A stretch of DNA of 12,201 nucleotides from Candidatus Methanovirga basalitermitum (lineage in GTDB: Archaea > Methanobacteriota > Methanobacteria > Methanobacteriales > Methanobacteriaceae): assembly GCA_031284445.1 (NCBI GenBank), contig JAISZW010000045.1, positions 1 through 12,201 of the forward strand. Direction: 5' to 3'. Shown here one piece after another: positions 1 to 8,600 of the stretch. Both the position numbers and the translations under genes were made by a program. The notes under the pieces were generated by a model. The model was given only the letters and a program-made list of their open reading frames with translations, made no database searches and had not been told where the DNA came from. Within the stretch, counting starts at the first letter, position 1. Each line of letters starts with the position of its first letter.

Positions 1-96
1 TTTTTGACTGTGTGGGATTTTGATAATATTTGGAGCATGCCATTGTTTAAAATCTTTAAAAATCATAGTTTAACATTTGTAAATAATTATTTATAA
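1..96 (+). CDS. Possible C-terminal tail of a plus-strand gene entering from the left
   Basis: The frame starting at base 1 is open for 31 codons and stops at TAA 94-96. It includes the run TVWDFDNIWSMP. That pattern (Trp-Asp-Phe-Asp-x-x-Trp) recalls the end of GLUG-type repeats in surface adhesin-like proteins, which methanogens of this group carry in numbers, but one partial repeat is not enough to assign it. If real, it would run toward copA and converge with it, the only plus-strand coding in the window. An open frame of this length can also arise by chance in AT-rich DNA. Confidence 0.3.
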   Translation, partial: FLTVWDFDNIWSMPLFKIFKNHSLTFVNNYL

Positions 97-123
97 AGTT
101 TTCCATGATAACTATAATAAGAT

Positions 124-293
124 ATGTTGATTATTTTATTTGCTCAAAATGGTTTAGAAGTAGATAGAATTTTTTCATCCCTTTTAATTGTGGTGCAATG
201 GCTTTGGTTAATAAGAGAATTACCACCTGGATTTCAGAAATTAAAGAACAAAAAGAGTTGTTGAAATATAATGATCGTGATGAGAAGCAATAA
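124..293 (+). pseudogene. Probable frameshifted gene relic, family not recognised
   Basis: Two overlapping plus-strand frames read as one protein if a shift is placed in the T-run near 170-175. The first gives QNGLEVDRIF, from an ATG at 124. The second gives IPFNCGAMALVNKRITTW, followed by a charged Lys/Glu-rich tail ending at TAA 291-293. The joined reading has a normal soluble-protein composition and ordinary codon choice, unlike the surrounding AT-rich filler. I do not recognise the family. Two unrelated chance ORFs remain possible. Confidence 0.25.
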
Positions 294-304
294 ATCCTTT
301 AAAT

Positions 305-2701
305 TTATGATTTCCTTTTAATTGGAGGAGTGTAATTTTTTAACATTAACGATGATGAAATAACTGTTAATGAACTTAATGCCATTGCTAAACCAGCGAA
401 TTCTGGTCTAAAAATTATTCCAAATAGTGGGTATAGTACTCCAGCAGCTATTGGAATTAGAATCATGTTGTATGCAAATGCCCAGAATATATTCTCTTTT
501 ATTCTTCTAATTATTTTTTTGGAGAACTCCATAGCTACTATGACATTTTCTAAGTCTCCATCTATAATAATTATGTCTCCACTTTCAGTTGCTATATCTG
601 TTCCTGTTGAAAGTGCTATTCCTATGTTTGCACCTGTAATAGCTGGAGCATCATTAATACCATCACCAACAAAGAGAACATTCTTACCTTTTTTTTGAAT
701 AGCTGTTATTTTCTCTAATTTCTCTGTTGGTAGGACTTCAGCTATTGTGTTGTCAACACCTATTTTTTCACCAATTATTTGTGCTGATTGTTCATTATCT
801 CCTGTTAAGATTATGGTTTCTATTTTAAGTGATTTTAATTTTTCTATTGTTTTTTTAGAGTTTAATTTAATTTTATCTGTTAAAGTTAAAATCCCTATTA
901 TTTCATCTTCAATAGCTATTAATATTATTGTTTTCCCTTCTTTGGTAAATTTTAAATATTTTTTCTCAAAATCAGGATTAATATCTATTTGTTCATTTTC
1001 TATTAATTTTTTGCTACCAATGAAAACCTTTTGTTTATTAATAGTAGTCTTTAAGCCTAATCCAGGAATATTTGTAACTGATTCTATATTTAGTTGGTCT
1101 ATTTTTTCTTTTTCAGCTATTTTATTGATTGATTTAGCTATTGGATGTGTTGAATTCTTTTCAACTGAAGCAGCATATTGTAATATCTCATTTTTTCTTT
1201 CATTAGGATATACATCTTCAATTGTTGGTGAACCTATGGTTATTGTCCCTGTTTTATCAAAAATAGCCGTGTCTAAATCTTTAAAATTTTCTAAAACTTC
1301 CCCATTTTTAACTAATATTCCGTATTGGGATAATCTTCCAATACCTACTGTTACAGCTGTTGGTGTGGCTAATCCTAATGCACATGGACATGCTACTACG
1401 AGTATTGAAATCAATGTAGTGATGGAAAATAGTAAATTTTCACCTAAGATAAGGTACCATGTTATAAATGAGAAAATAGCTATTGTTATTATGGTTGGAA
1501 TAAAATATTTCACCACTTTATTAGCTATATTTGCTGATGGTGGTTTTAAACTACTTGCTTTTTCAGTTAATTCAATAACTTGAGAGAGAACAGTATCTTT
1601 TCCAACTTTAATAGCTTTTATATATAATATTCCATCTTGATTAATTGTTCCACCGAAAACTTCATTATCTATTGTTTTATTTTTAGGTGTTGGTTCACCA
1701 GTAATCATTGATTCATCAACATAACTGTTTCCTTTTATGACTATTCCATCTGTTGGAATTTTCTCTCCAGGTTTAACTATTAATAAGTCATTAACCTGTA
1801 TATTTTCAATTAAAACTTTTTTTTCTTTATAATTATTTTCATCAATTATGAGGTTGGCTGTTTTTGCTTGCAAGTTAATAAGCCCTCTTATTGCATTTGT
1901 CATCCTTTTTTTTGCTTTTGCTTCAAGATATCTTCCAAGAAGTAAAAATGATGATAGCATAATAGCTGTTTCATAAAACATGAAACTTGAATCAAGTAAT
2001 ATGTTAAATGTTCCTAAAATACTTGATATAAAAGCTACAAGTATTCCCATTGCATACATTACATCCATGTTCAACTGCTTATGAACAATTGATTTATAAG
2101 CCACTCTTAAAATAGGTTGTGAAACATATAAAAAGGGAGTAATAGTTATTAGTAAAGTTAAAATAGATTTAAATGGAATATGGATATACATCAGTAGCAT
2201 TAATATCGCTGAAAAGCTGAAACCAACAATCATCCTCTTTTTTTTATCATCTAAATCATCTGAATCTATTTGTTTATTAGTTTCTATAACTTCAAATCCT
2301 AAATCCTCAATTGTTTTTTTCATATCTTCAATAGATACAACTGACTTTTCATACAATACAATGGCATTTTCTTTAGCTAAATTTGCATTTACTTTGTAAA
2401 TTCCATCTAAATTAGACAACCTTTTTTCAATGTTGCTAATACAAACTGCACAATGCATTTTAGCTATTTTAATTATAGCTTCATCCTTTTTTATTTCAAA
2501 TCCAATTGATTCAATAGCTTGATTGATTGTTTTAAGATGGATTTTCCCTGGATCATACTTAATTTGTGCTTTATTTAAGCTTAAATTTACACTCACATTA
2601 CTTACACCATTAAGCTTATTTAAGCTGTTTTCAATATTTAAAGCACAGTTAGCACAATTCATTCCAACAATTGAAATTTGAATATCGTTATAATCAGCCA
2701 T
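305..2701 (-). CDS. copA: Copper-exporting P1B-type ATPase (CopA)
   Basis: Pumps Cu+ (or Ag+) out of the cytoplasm across the cell membrane using ATP, for copper detoxification. The 798-residue protein has the full P1B-1 layout. There are two N-terminal heavy-metal-associated domains, with metal-binding CxxC at Cys16/Cys19 (MNCANC) and Cys84/Cys87 (MHCAVC). Membrane helices begin near residue 157. The actuator TGEP loop is at 334-337. The metal-site CPC is at 438-440. The phosphorylation motif DKTGT has Asp482, the nucleotide-site HP is at 519-520, and the hinge GDGINDAP is at 679-686. The last helices carry YN (744-745) and MxxSS (773-777), the Cu+ signature that separates CopA from Zn/Cd pumps. 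Length is normal for a two-HMA CopA. The start overlaps the stop of the preceding small ORF (TAATG), so translation may be coupled. No copper regulator is visible nearby. Confidence 0.97.
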   Translation of the reverse strand: MADYNDIQISIVGMNCANCALNIENSLNKLNGVSNVSVNLSLNKAQIKYDPGKIHLKTINQAIESIGFEIKKDEAIIKIAKMHCAVCISNIEKRLSNLDGIYKVNANLAKENAIVLYEKSVVSIEDMKKTIEDLGFEVIETNKQIDSDDLDDKKKRMIVGFSFSAILMLLMYIHIPFKSILTLLITITPFLYVSQPILRVAYKSIVHKQLNMDVMYAMGILVAFISSILGTFNILLDSSFMFYETAIMLSSFLLLGRYLEAKAKKRMTNAIRGLINLQAKTANLIIDENNYKEKKVLIENIQVNDLLIVKPGEKIPTDGIVIKGNSYVDESMITGEPTPKNKTIDNEVFGGTINQDGILYIKAIKVGKDTVLSQVIELTEKASSLKPPSANIANKVVKYFIPTIITIAIFSFITWYLILGENLLFSITTLISILVVACPCALGLATPTAVTVGIGRLSQYGILVKNGEVLENFKDLDTAIFDKTGTITIGSPTIEDVYPNERKNEILQYAASVEKNSTHPIAKSINKIAEKEKIDQLNIESVTNIPGLGLKTTINKQKVFIGSKKLIENEQIDINPDFEKKYLKFTKEGKTIILIAIEDEIIGILTLTDKIKLNSKKTIEKLKSLKIETIILTGDNEQSAQIIGEKIGVDNTIAEVLPTEKLEKITAIQKKGKNVLFVGDGINDAPAITGANIGIALSTGTDIATESGDIIIIDGDLENVIVAMEFSKKIIRRIKENIFWAFAYNMILIPIAAGVLYPLFGIIFRPEFAGLAMALSSLTVISSSLMLKNYTPPIKRKS

Positions 2702-2906
2702 TATTTTGTTCCATCAACTTTTATATTTAATATTAAGCATCCAGAAAAAAGTTGCACAATTAACAAAAAAAAGGTAACCCAAAATGTTTCTCCTGTTAAA
2801 CTCTTTATTTGGTAAATTACAATAATCTGCAAGACATTTACTACCATAACAAGCCATTAGAATGTTGCTCCAAAAAACCTGTTATTTTTAAAGGATTAAT
2901 TTGCAT
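2701..2906 (-). pseudogene. Small two-helix membrane protein ahead of copA, apparently broken
   Basis: An ATG at 2906 overlaps the stop of the upstream exported-protein gene and begins MQINPLK. One extra base in the following A-run would continue as NNRFFGATF, then an in-frame TAA (2857-2859), then WLVMVVNVLQIIVIYQI. A short KSLTGET turn and FWVTFFLLIVQLFSGCLIL follow. The frame ends at TAA 2701-2703, sharing its last base with the copA start. The restored product is about 67 residues: two membrane helices with a tight turn. Only the last 48 residues (ATG at 2847) are openly readable, and that ATG has no ribosome binding site. Either the gene is decaying, two sequencing errors fall here, or a shorter protein is made. 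Family unknown; position suggests a partner of the copper pump. Confidence 0.45.
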
Positions 2907-3318
2907 TTTTATTCCATGTGTAAAAATCTTTATCACCTAACTGTAAAACAACTTTTCTAAGAACCCCATAATTTGCGTTTGAATTAGTAGTAACTCTATA
3001 GTGTCTATCTGTTTTAATTCCACCTACAATCGAACTAATATAACCAGTCACAAATACTGTATCATTCTCATCATAACATTGATAAGTTATATTAAAACTA
3101 GAACTAAAGTTTTTATTATAATCTAACTCCATTCTGAAAATAGCTGAACCTGAAGAACTTGATCCACTAAAAAGTGACGATAATTCTTTATTTGAATCTT
3201 CAACTTCAAATTTTGTTATATTCAAATCATTTTTACTTTGAACTGGTTGAATAGCAATTAATCCTATAATTACTATTCCAATTACTAATGCTATAATTAA
3301 TATTATTTTTCTATCCAT
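2896..3318 (-). CDS. Membrane-anchored exported protein of unknown function
   Basis: The 140-residue product starts MDRK and continues with one long hydrophobic segment (about residues 4-24). This is either an uncleaved N-terminal anchor or a signal peptide; there is no lipobox Cys. The rest is polar, with a Ser-rich stretch near 52-57 and alternating hydrophobic strands containing YDENDTVFVTGY and LRKVVLQLGDKDF. This is compatible with a small beta-sandwich facing outward, loosely like FxLYD-type domains (inference). A longer reading to 3408 exists, but a perfect AGGTGAT site lies three bases ahead of the 3318 ATG, and the extra 30 residues are basic and unlike a signal. It is first in the cluster ahead of the broken small membrane gene and copA, so a link to copper handling is possible but unproven. 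It has a single Cys and no metal motif. Confidence 0.75.
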   Translation of the reverse strand: MDRKIILIIALVIGIVIIGLIAIQPVQSKNDLNITKFEVEDSNKELSSLFSGSSSSGSAIFRMELDYNKNFSSSFNITYQCYDENDTVFVTGYISSIVGGIKTDRHYRVTTNSNANYGVLRKVVLQLGDKDFYTWNKNAN

Positions 3319-3321
3319 CTT

Positions 3322-3328
3322 ATCACCT
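3322..3328 (-). promoter_or_regulatory. Ribosome binding site fixing the start of the exported protein
   Basis: AGGTGAT on the minus strand matches the archaeal 16S 3' end consensus (GGAGGTGAT) and ends three bases before the ATG at 3318. This supports the shorter start over the upstream ATG at 3408. Confidence 0.7.
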
Positions 3329-3494
3329 AAATCTTGTTTTTGGTTCTTGAAACCATTCGACCCACAATTCACCCATAACTCAGACAATCTTCTTTTGCAT
3401 TGTAACATCTATTGTTTCCAATTACAGAAACTGCACGGTTTCATGCCATATAATTTGTTATCGTTTCTTCATTTGCATCAAGAAAGTTAACTGA
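3327..3494 (-). pseudogene. Possible decayed short gene with in-frame TGA codons
   Basis: One minus-strand frame reads VNFLDANEETITNYMA, then TGA (3441-3443). It continues NRAVSVIGNNRCYNAKEDCL and SYG, then TGA (3369-3371), then IVGRMVSRTKNKI and TAG. The composition looks protein-like, and Trp (TGG to TGA) would fit both internal stops. No family is recognised, and a third stop lies immediately upstream at 3495-3497. A TATA-like box and a GGTGA sequence sit about 40-75 bases further upstream, where a promoter for such a gene would be. Its end overlaps the ribosome binding site of the exported-protein gene. Chance readability cannot be excluded. Confidence 0.3.
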
Positions 3495-3560
3495 TCAAAC
3501 AATAATCCCATGGTATCAACTCTAAAGAATTTCACCTATAATAGTGTATGATTAATTAAT

Positions 3561-3570
3561 ATTTATATGT
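3561..3570 (-). promoter_or_regulatory. Candidate TATA box for the exported protein-copA cluster
   Basis: The minus strand reads ACATATAAAT and continues ATTAA, close to the archaeal TATA consensus. It lies just past the end of the ATPase relic and is the clearest TATA-like element ahead of the exported-protein gene. Transcription would start near 3540, giving a leader of over 200 bases that spans the decayed short gene. No closer box is convincing. Confidence 0.4.
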
Positions 3571-3598
3571 TTTTATTAAGAAAATAATTTAATTAAAA

Positions 3599-4112
3599 TT
3601 ATAATTTTATTTCATCTTTTAAAAAATCAATTACATTTGTATGTTTTATTTCTTGACAGGATCTATCAAATTCATCCATAGATAAGACATAGTTTGGATA
3701 TTTATCATCAATTTTGCTTAAAGATCCAAACTCTCTTTTTATTGTGCTTTCTTCTCTAAATATATGAACTTGAATGTAGGCTGTTTGATCATGTTTCCTA
3801 CAAACAAAATCCACTTCTTTATCTTTAAATTTACCTATTGTTATATCGTATCCTTCTAAGTAATTCATTAAAAACAATATTTTCAAGGGATTGCCCAATA
3901 TCCTTTTCATTGTTTCCATATAGCTTGTCTAAAACCTAAATCAATCACATAAAATTTTTCTATAAAATTTAAGATTTTTTTTCCAATTAAATCTTCTCTC
4001 CTAACTTGTTAATTAGACAAGCATCTTCAAGATATGTTAAATAATTGTAAATAGTCTTTGTTGATACTTTTACTTTGTCTTTTTTTAAATATTTCACTAC
4101 ACTATTTATTTT
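3599..4112 (-). pseudogene. C-terminal half of a DUF4143-type AAA+ ATPase, frameshifted
   Basis: Reading across at least three shifts gives a continuous DUF4143-family C-terminus. In order: INSVVKYLKKDKVKVSTKT, YNYLTYLEDACLI, EDLIGKKILNFIEKFYVIDL, GFRQAI, YGNNEKDIGQSLENIVFNEL, then GYDITIGKFKDKEVDFVCRK and a REFGSLSKIDDKYPNYVLSM stretch ending near KHTNVIDFL. In intact members this region follows an N-terminal P-loop AAA+ domain. Shifts lie near 3990 (GEKI to EDLIG), near 3935 (RQAI to LYGNN) and near 3870 (NELL to EGYD). The last piece is open as a 106-residue ORF from an ATG at 3919. It lacks the ATPase domain and is very unlikely to be functional. Such ATPases are common, poorly understood accessory genes in this group. 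Confidence 0.8.
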
Positions 4113-4192
4113 GTTTTATCAATATATAAATATCCTTCTTCTATTATTTCACTAAAGGTCTGTATTCCAACAGGTAACTTTTTCATTATCAT
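4106..4192 (-). pseudogene. N-terminal stub of a PF09820-type AAA-ATPase-like protein
   Basis: From ATG 4192 (or 4186) the frame gives MKKLPVGIQTFSEIIEEGYL then YIDKT and a Lys, ending at TAA 4106-4108. This is the characteristic opening of the 'predicted AAA-ATPase' PF09820 family, in which a GYxYVDKT stretch is followed by the P-loop domain and a PD-(D/E)XK nuclease-like C-terminus. Everything after the first 26 residues is missing. At the break the DNA runs into the DUF4143 relic of a different ATPase family, in another frame. The stub keeps an AAGGT sequence just upstream, perhaps its old ribosome binding site. Confidence 0.7.
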
Positions 4193-4569
4193 TGTACCTT
4201 TTTTAGGATTTAATATCTACTGATCATCATATTTAAAATATATATTCCAAACCACCTTAAATTTTGAAACCCTCAAAATATTTCTATTACTATAGATTAC
4301 ATTTACAAAACTAATTTTTTAACACTTAATTTTTTCATTTTTGATTAAACTTTAGATTTTAATTATAAAACTAAATTACTTAAAATTATTAATTTTTTAA
4401 TTATAAAAATGATATAAACATCTTATTTAATTGATATTAATAAAGAATTTATTTATATCATGTTTTCAAATATCTATTTAAATTGAAGATATAAGAGAAA
4501 ATATAATAAAAGAAATTTACAAAACACAAAGTCCTTTATTTAATTAATTGGAAATTTGAATATATCTAA
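4193..4569 (-). other. AT-rich intergenic stretch with no gene seen
   Basis: About 377 bases downstream of purM and upstream of the ATPase relics. Neither strand has a credible ORF. The 14-base string TTTTAATTATAAAA occurs twice on the plus strand (4357-4370 and 4395-4408). On the minus strand, U-rich patches shortly after the purM stop (around 4496-4520) could end its transcript, but there is no strong run. A TATA-like ATATATATTTTAAATAT on the minus strand near 4225-4245 may be the old promoter of the PF09820 stub. Confidence 0.5.
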
Positions 4570-5586
4570 TTAATATCTAACAACTTCATTATTAAATGTT
4601 TTTATAGTTACCTCACCTTTATTAGAATTTACTTTACCAATTCTATAAGGGGTTGAGTATTTTTTAAGATAATCTAAGACCTTTTGACATTCCATCTCAT
4701 TTACAATTACGACAAAACCAATTCCCATATTAAAAACTTTATACATTTCATTCAATGAAACATTTTGTTTATGTATTAATTTAAAAATATTCTGTGGTTG
4801 AGGTAATTTGTCTATTTCAAACCCTACATTATCATTAAGCCTTTTAAGATTATTAAAGCCTCCTCCAGTAATATGAGCCATGCCTTTTATGTTAAAATCA
4901 GTTTTTAAAAGATTAACAATTGGCTTAACATATATCTCTGTTGGTTTAAGTAATTCTTCTCCAATAGTAACTTCACTTCCAGGAACTATCTCATCAAGTT
5001 TAAAATTTTCAAGCAATACTTTTCTCGCTAAACTCAAACCATTACTATGAATTCCATTACTTCTCAACCCTATTAAGACATCACCATCGCTAATATACTC
5101 TCCAGTTATAATATTATTAATATCAACAACCCCAATACCAGTTGCAGCTAAATCAAAATTATCAATAATATCTGGTAATGAAGCTGTTTCTCCCCCAATT
5201 ATAGCTGTATTAGAAGTATTTGCTCCTTTTGCAAGACCATCAGCTATTTCAGAAGCAATTACTGGATCTGCTTTTTCAACAGCTAAGTAATCAACTAATG
5301 CGATAGGTTCAGCACCTAAGCAGATTAGATCATTCACAACCATTGCAACACAATCAATTCCAACTGTATCATATTTTTGCATTAGTTCAGCTATTATAAC
5401 TTTAGTTCCAACACCATCAGTACTCATAGCTATTCCTTTATCGCCCAATCTTATTAAAGATGCAAAATGTCCACTATCAGTAATTACATCTCTATTTTTT
5501 AGTGTTGGTTTTAGTTTAGAAGCTATTTTATGAACTATAATCTCTTCAAGATTCATGTCAACCCCAGATTCTGAATATGTAACCAT
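4570..5586 (-). CDS. purM: Phosphoribosylformylglycinamidine cyclo-ligase (AIR synthetase)
   Basis: Catalyses the ATP-dependent ring closure of formylglycinamidine ribonucleotide to aminoimidazole ribonucleotide in cytoplasmic purine synthesis. The open frame runs 343 codons from 5601, but the better start is the sixth codon at 5586. A GGTGA site sits four bases ahead of it, and MVTYSESGVD is how PurM proteins normally begin. Numbering from 5601, family landmarks are TDGVGTK (61-67), VNDLICLGAEP (89-99), GGETA (136-140), SNGIHSNG (181-188), HITGGGFN (243-250) and NMGIGF (291-296). The 338-residue length is normal. It follows carB by about 50 bases on the same strand, so co-transcription is likely. 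However, minus-strand TTTAAATAC at 5625-5633 is placed to give purM its own short-leader promoter. No other pur gene is in the window. Confidence 0.96.
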   Translation of the reverse strand: MVTYSESGVDMNLEEIIVHKIASKLKPTLKNRDVITDSGHFASLIRLGDKGIAMSTDGVGTKVIIAELMQKYDTVGIDCVAMVVNDLICLGAEPIALVDYLAVEKADPVIASEIADGLAKGANTSNTAIIGGETASLPDIIDNFDLAATGIGVVDINNIITGEYISDGDVLIGLRSNGIHSNGLSLARKVLLENFKLDEIVPGSEVTIGEELLKPTEIYVKPIVNLLKTDFNIKGMAHITGGGFNNLKRLNDNVGFEIDKLPQPQNIFKLIHKQNVSLNEMYKVFNMGIGFVVIVNEMECQKVLDYLKKYSTPYRIGKVNSNKGEVTIKTFNNEVVRY

Positions 5587-5590
5587 TTTC

Positions 5591-5595
5591 TCACC
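5591..5595 (-). promoter_or_regulatory. Ribosome binding site deciding the purM start
   Basis: GGTGA on the minus strand, four bases before the ATG at 5586 and inside the longer reading from 5601. No comparable site precedes 5601. Confidence 0.6.
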
Positions 5596-5637
5596 AAACA
5601 TTTAAAATATTACTAAATATCAATGTATTTAAAGTTA

Positions 5638-8600
5638 TTAGCTATTATATTCATTTAATGATTTAACATTAATATCTGATTTTTGAATTGTTTCAATAGC
5701 ATTTAAAGCTGCTTTAGCACCTGCTAAGGTTGTTACATAAGGTAACCCAATTTCAATAGCTAAACGTCTCATTCTATATCCATTTGAATAAGATAATTTC
5801 CCTGATGGGGTGTTAATAATTAAATCGACTTCTTTATTCATTATAGCATCACCAATATTTGGTGATTCATCATCTATTTTACCTAATTCATCAATTTCAA
5901 TCCTACCATTAGAGTTATCTCTTATAGATTTAGCAGTACCAGATGTAGCTATTAATTTAAATCCAAGTGATGTTGCCTTTTCAGCTATTTCTTGAATTTT
6001 CAACCTATCTTGTTTTCTAACACTTATAAATATTGTTCCTTTCTTTGGTAAATCCATATTTGCAGAAAGTTGAGATTTATAATATGCCAAACCAAAATTT
6101 TCATCAATCCCCATTGCCTCTCCAGTAGATTTCATTTCAGGACCTAATATAATGTCTGCCTCTGGGAGCTTTAAGAACGGGAAGACTGATTCCTTAACAG
6201 CCACATGATTAATTTTAATTTCATCTGTTAATCCAAAATCTTTTAATTTTTTACCGATTATGAGTTTAGATGCAATTTTTGCAAGTGGAATTCCAGTAGC
6301 TTTACTAACAAATGGGATTGTTCTACTTGCTCGTGGATTGGCTTCAATTATATAAACATTTTCTTCATCAAGTTTAACTGCATATTGAATATTCATAAGT
6401 CCAACGACTGCAAGCTCAATAGCTAATTTGCGAGAATAAGATCTAATAATATCTAAAATATCTTTTGGAATTGTTTGTGGTGGTATAACACAGGTAGAAT
6501 CTCCAGAATGTATTCCTGCTTCCTCTATATGTTCCATTATTCCCCCAATGAACACATTTTCATTATCAGAGAGAATATCCACATCTACTTCAATAGCATC
6601 CTCTAAAAACTTATCTACCAATATTGGATGTTCTGGAGAAACTTTTGTCGCCTCTTTCATATATTCCTTTAACTCATTATCATCGTAGACGATCTCCATT
6701 GCTCTTCCACCGATAACATAAGATGGTCTAACAAGGACTGGAAAACCTATCTTTTTAGCTATTTCCCTTGCATCACTAAAGGACTGAGCTAAACCATAAG
6801 GGGCTTGAGGGATATTTAACTTATCTAAAACTTCACTAAATTTTTTCCTATCCTCGCTACGATCAATACTTTCATAATTTGTTCCGAGTATTTTAACTCC
6901 TGCATTTGCAAGTGGAACCGCTAAATTAATTGATGTTTGTCCACCAAACTGAACAATAACTCCTTCTGGTCTCTCTTTATCAATCACTTCAATTACATCT
7001 TCAAAGGTCAATGATTCAAAGTAAAGCTTATTTGAGATATCGTAGTCTGTACTTACTGTTTCAGGATTGTTATTTATGATAATAGTTTCAACACCTTCTT
7101 CTTTTAGAGCTAAACTTGAATGAACACAACAATAGTCAAATTCAATTCCTTGACCTATTCTTATTGGTCCTGCTCCAATAATTACTATTTTTCGTTTATT
7201 TGATGATATAACTTCATTTCCTTTATCATAGCTACTATAATAATAAGGAGTTTTGGCCTCAAATTCAGCTGCACAAGTATCCACCATTTTAAATGAAGGG
7301 TTTATTTCATTCTTTTTTCTTAACTCTCTAATATCTAATCCAAGAAGTTTTCCAATGGTGTAATCTGAAAATCCCATTAACTTAGCTCTTTCTAAAATTT
7401 TTAATATTGAATCTTCATCACCTAACTTGGAAACTATATCATTTTCAAAATCTACAATATTTTTAATTTTACTTAGAAAAAAGCTATCAATTTGAGTAAG
7501 TTTAGATAAATCATCAACATTCATCCCTGTTTTTAAAGCCGTGTATATATGAAAAATATGCTCATCAGTTGGATTTATTAAATCGTCATGACTAAAGTTA
7601 ACCTCTTCAAATCCATTAACTCCAATGTCTAAAGATCGAATAGCTTTATGTAAAGCTTCTTCTATTATCCTTCCAATAGCCATTACCTCACCAGTAGATT
7701 TCATTTGAATCCCAATTTTTCTATTTATTCCCTTAAACTTATCAAAAGACCATCTTGGTATTTTAAGGACAACATAATCTAAACTTGGCTCAAATGAAGC
7801 AGGTGTTTCCTTAGTAATATCGTTTTGGATCTCATCTAATGTTAATCCAATAGCTATTTTAGAGGAAATTTTAGCAATAGGATAACCAGTAGCTTTTGAG
7901 GCAAGAGCACTACTTCTACTCACACGAGGATTTACTTCAATGACTTTGTATTCCCTTGTTTGTGGATTAACAGCGAATTGAATGTTACAACCCCCTTCAA
8001 TTTTAAGATTTCTTATTATTTTAATGGATGCATCTCTTAGTCTTTGAGAGTCAACATCATTCAAATTTTGAGCAGGAGCCACAACAATACTCTCACCTGT
8101 ATGAATACCCATTGGATTTAAATTTTCCATGTTACATACAACAATACAAGTATCATTTTTATCTCTCATAACTTCATATTCAAACTCCTTCCAACCTAAA
8201 ACAGATTCATCAATAAGAACCTGATTTATAAAACTCATATCCAAACCATGAGTAGCTATTTCAATCAGTTCATCTCTATTATTTGCTACTCCACCACCAG
8301 TACCACCAAGTGTAAATGCAGGTCTAACAATTACAGGATAGCCAATTCCCTCAACTGCCTTAAGAGCATCATCAATGGAATCAACAGCCTTACATTTTGG
8401 AATTGGTTCATTAAGTTCATTCATGAATTTTCCAAATAAATCTCTATCTTCAACATTGGTAATTGTCTCAACAGATGAACCAATTACTTTAATTCCATCC
8501 AAAACTCCGAATTTTTCAAGACCAGTAACTATATTTAGCCCTGTCTGCCCACCCATAGTTGGAAGAATAGCATCGACCTTTTCTTTTTCAATGACTTTAG

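Noticed and set aside
747..1583. Long 278-codon open frame on the plus strand
   Set aside because: It lies fully antisense to copA, whose conserved motifs prove the minus strand is coding; the plus frame has no recognisable domain. The 465-698 frame is rejected for the same reason.
3319..3408. Longer N-terminus of the exported protein starting at 3408
   Set aside because: The extra 30 residues are basic, lie ahead of a normal signal/anchor, and the perfect AGGTGAT sits before the inner ATG at 3318.
3327..3494. TGA read as an amino acid (recoding) in the relic
   Set aside because: All intact genes here use TGG for Trp, another stop lies just upstream in the same frame, and there is no sign of recoding machinery. 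Decay is simpler.
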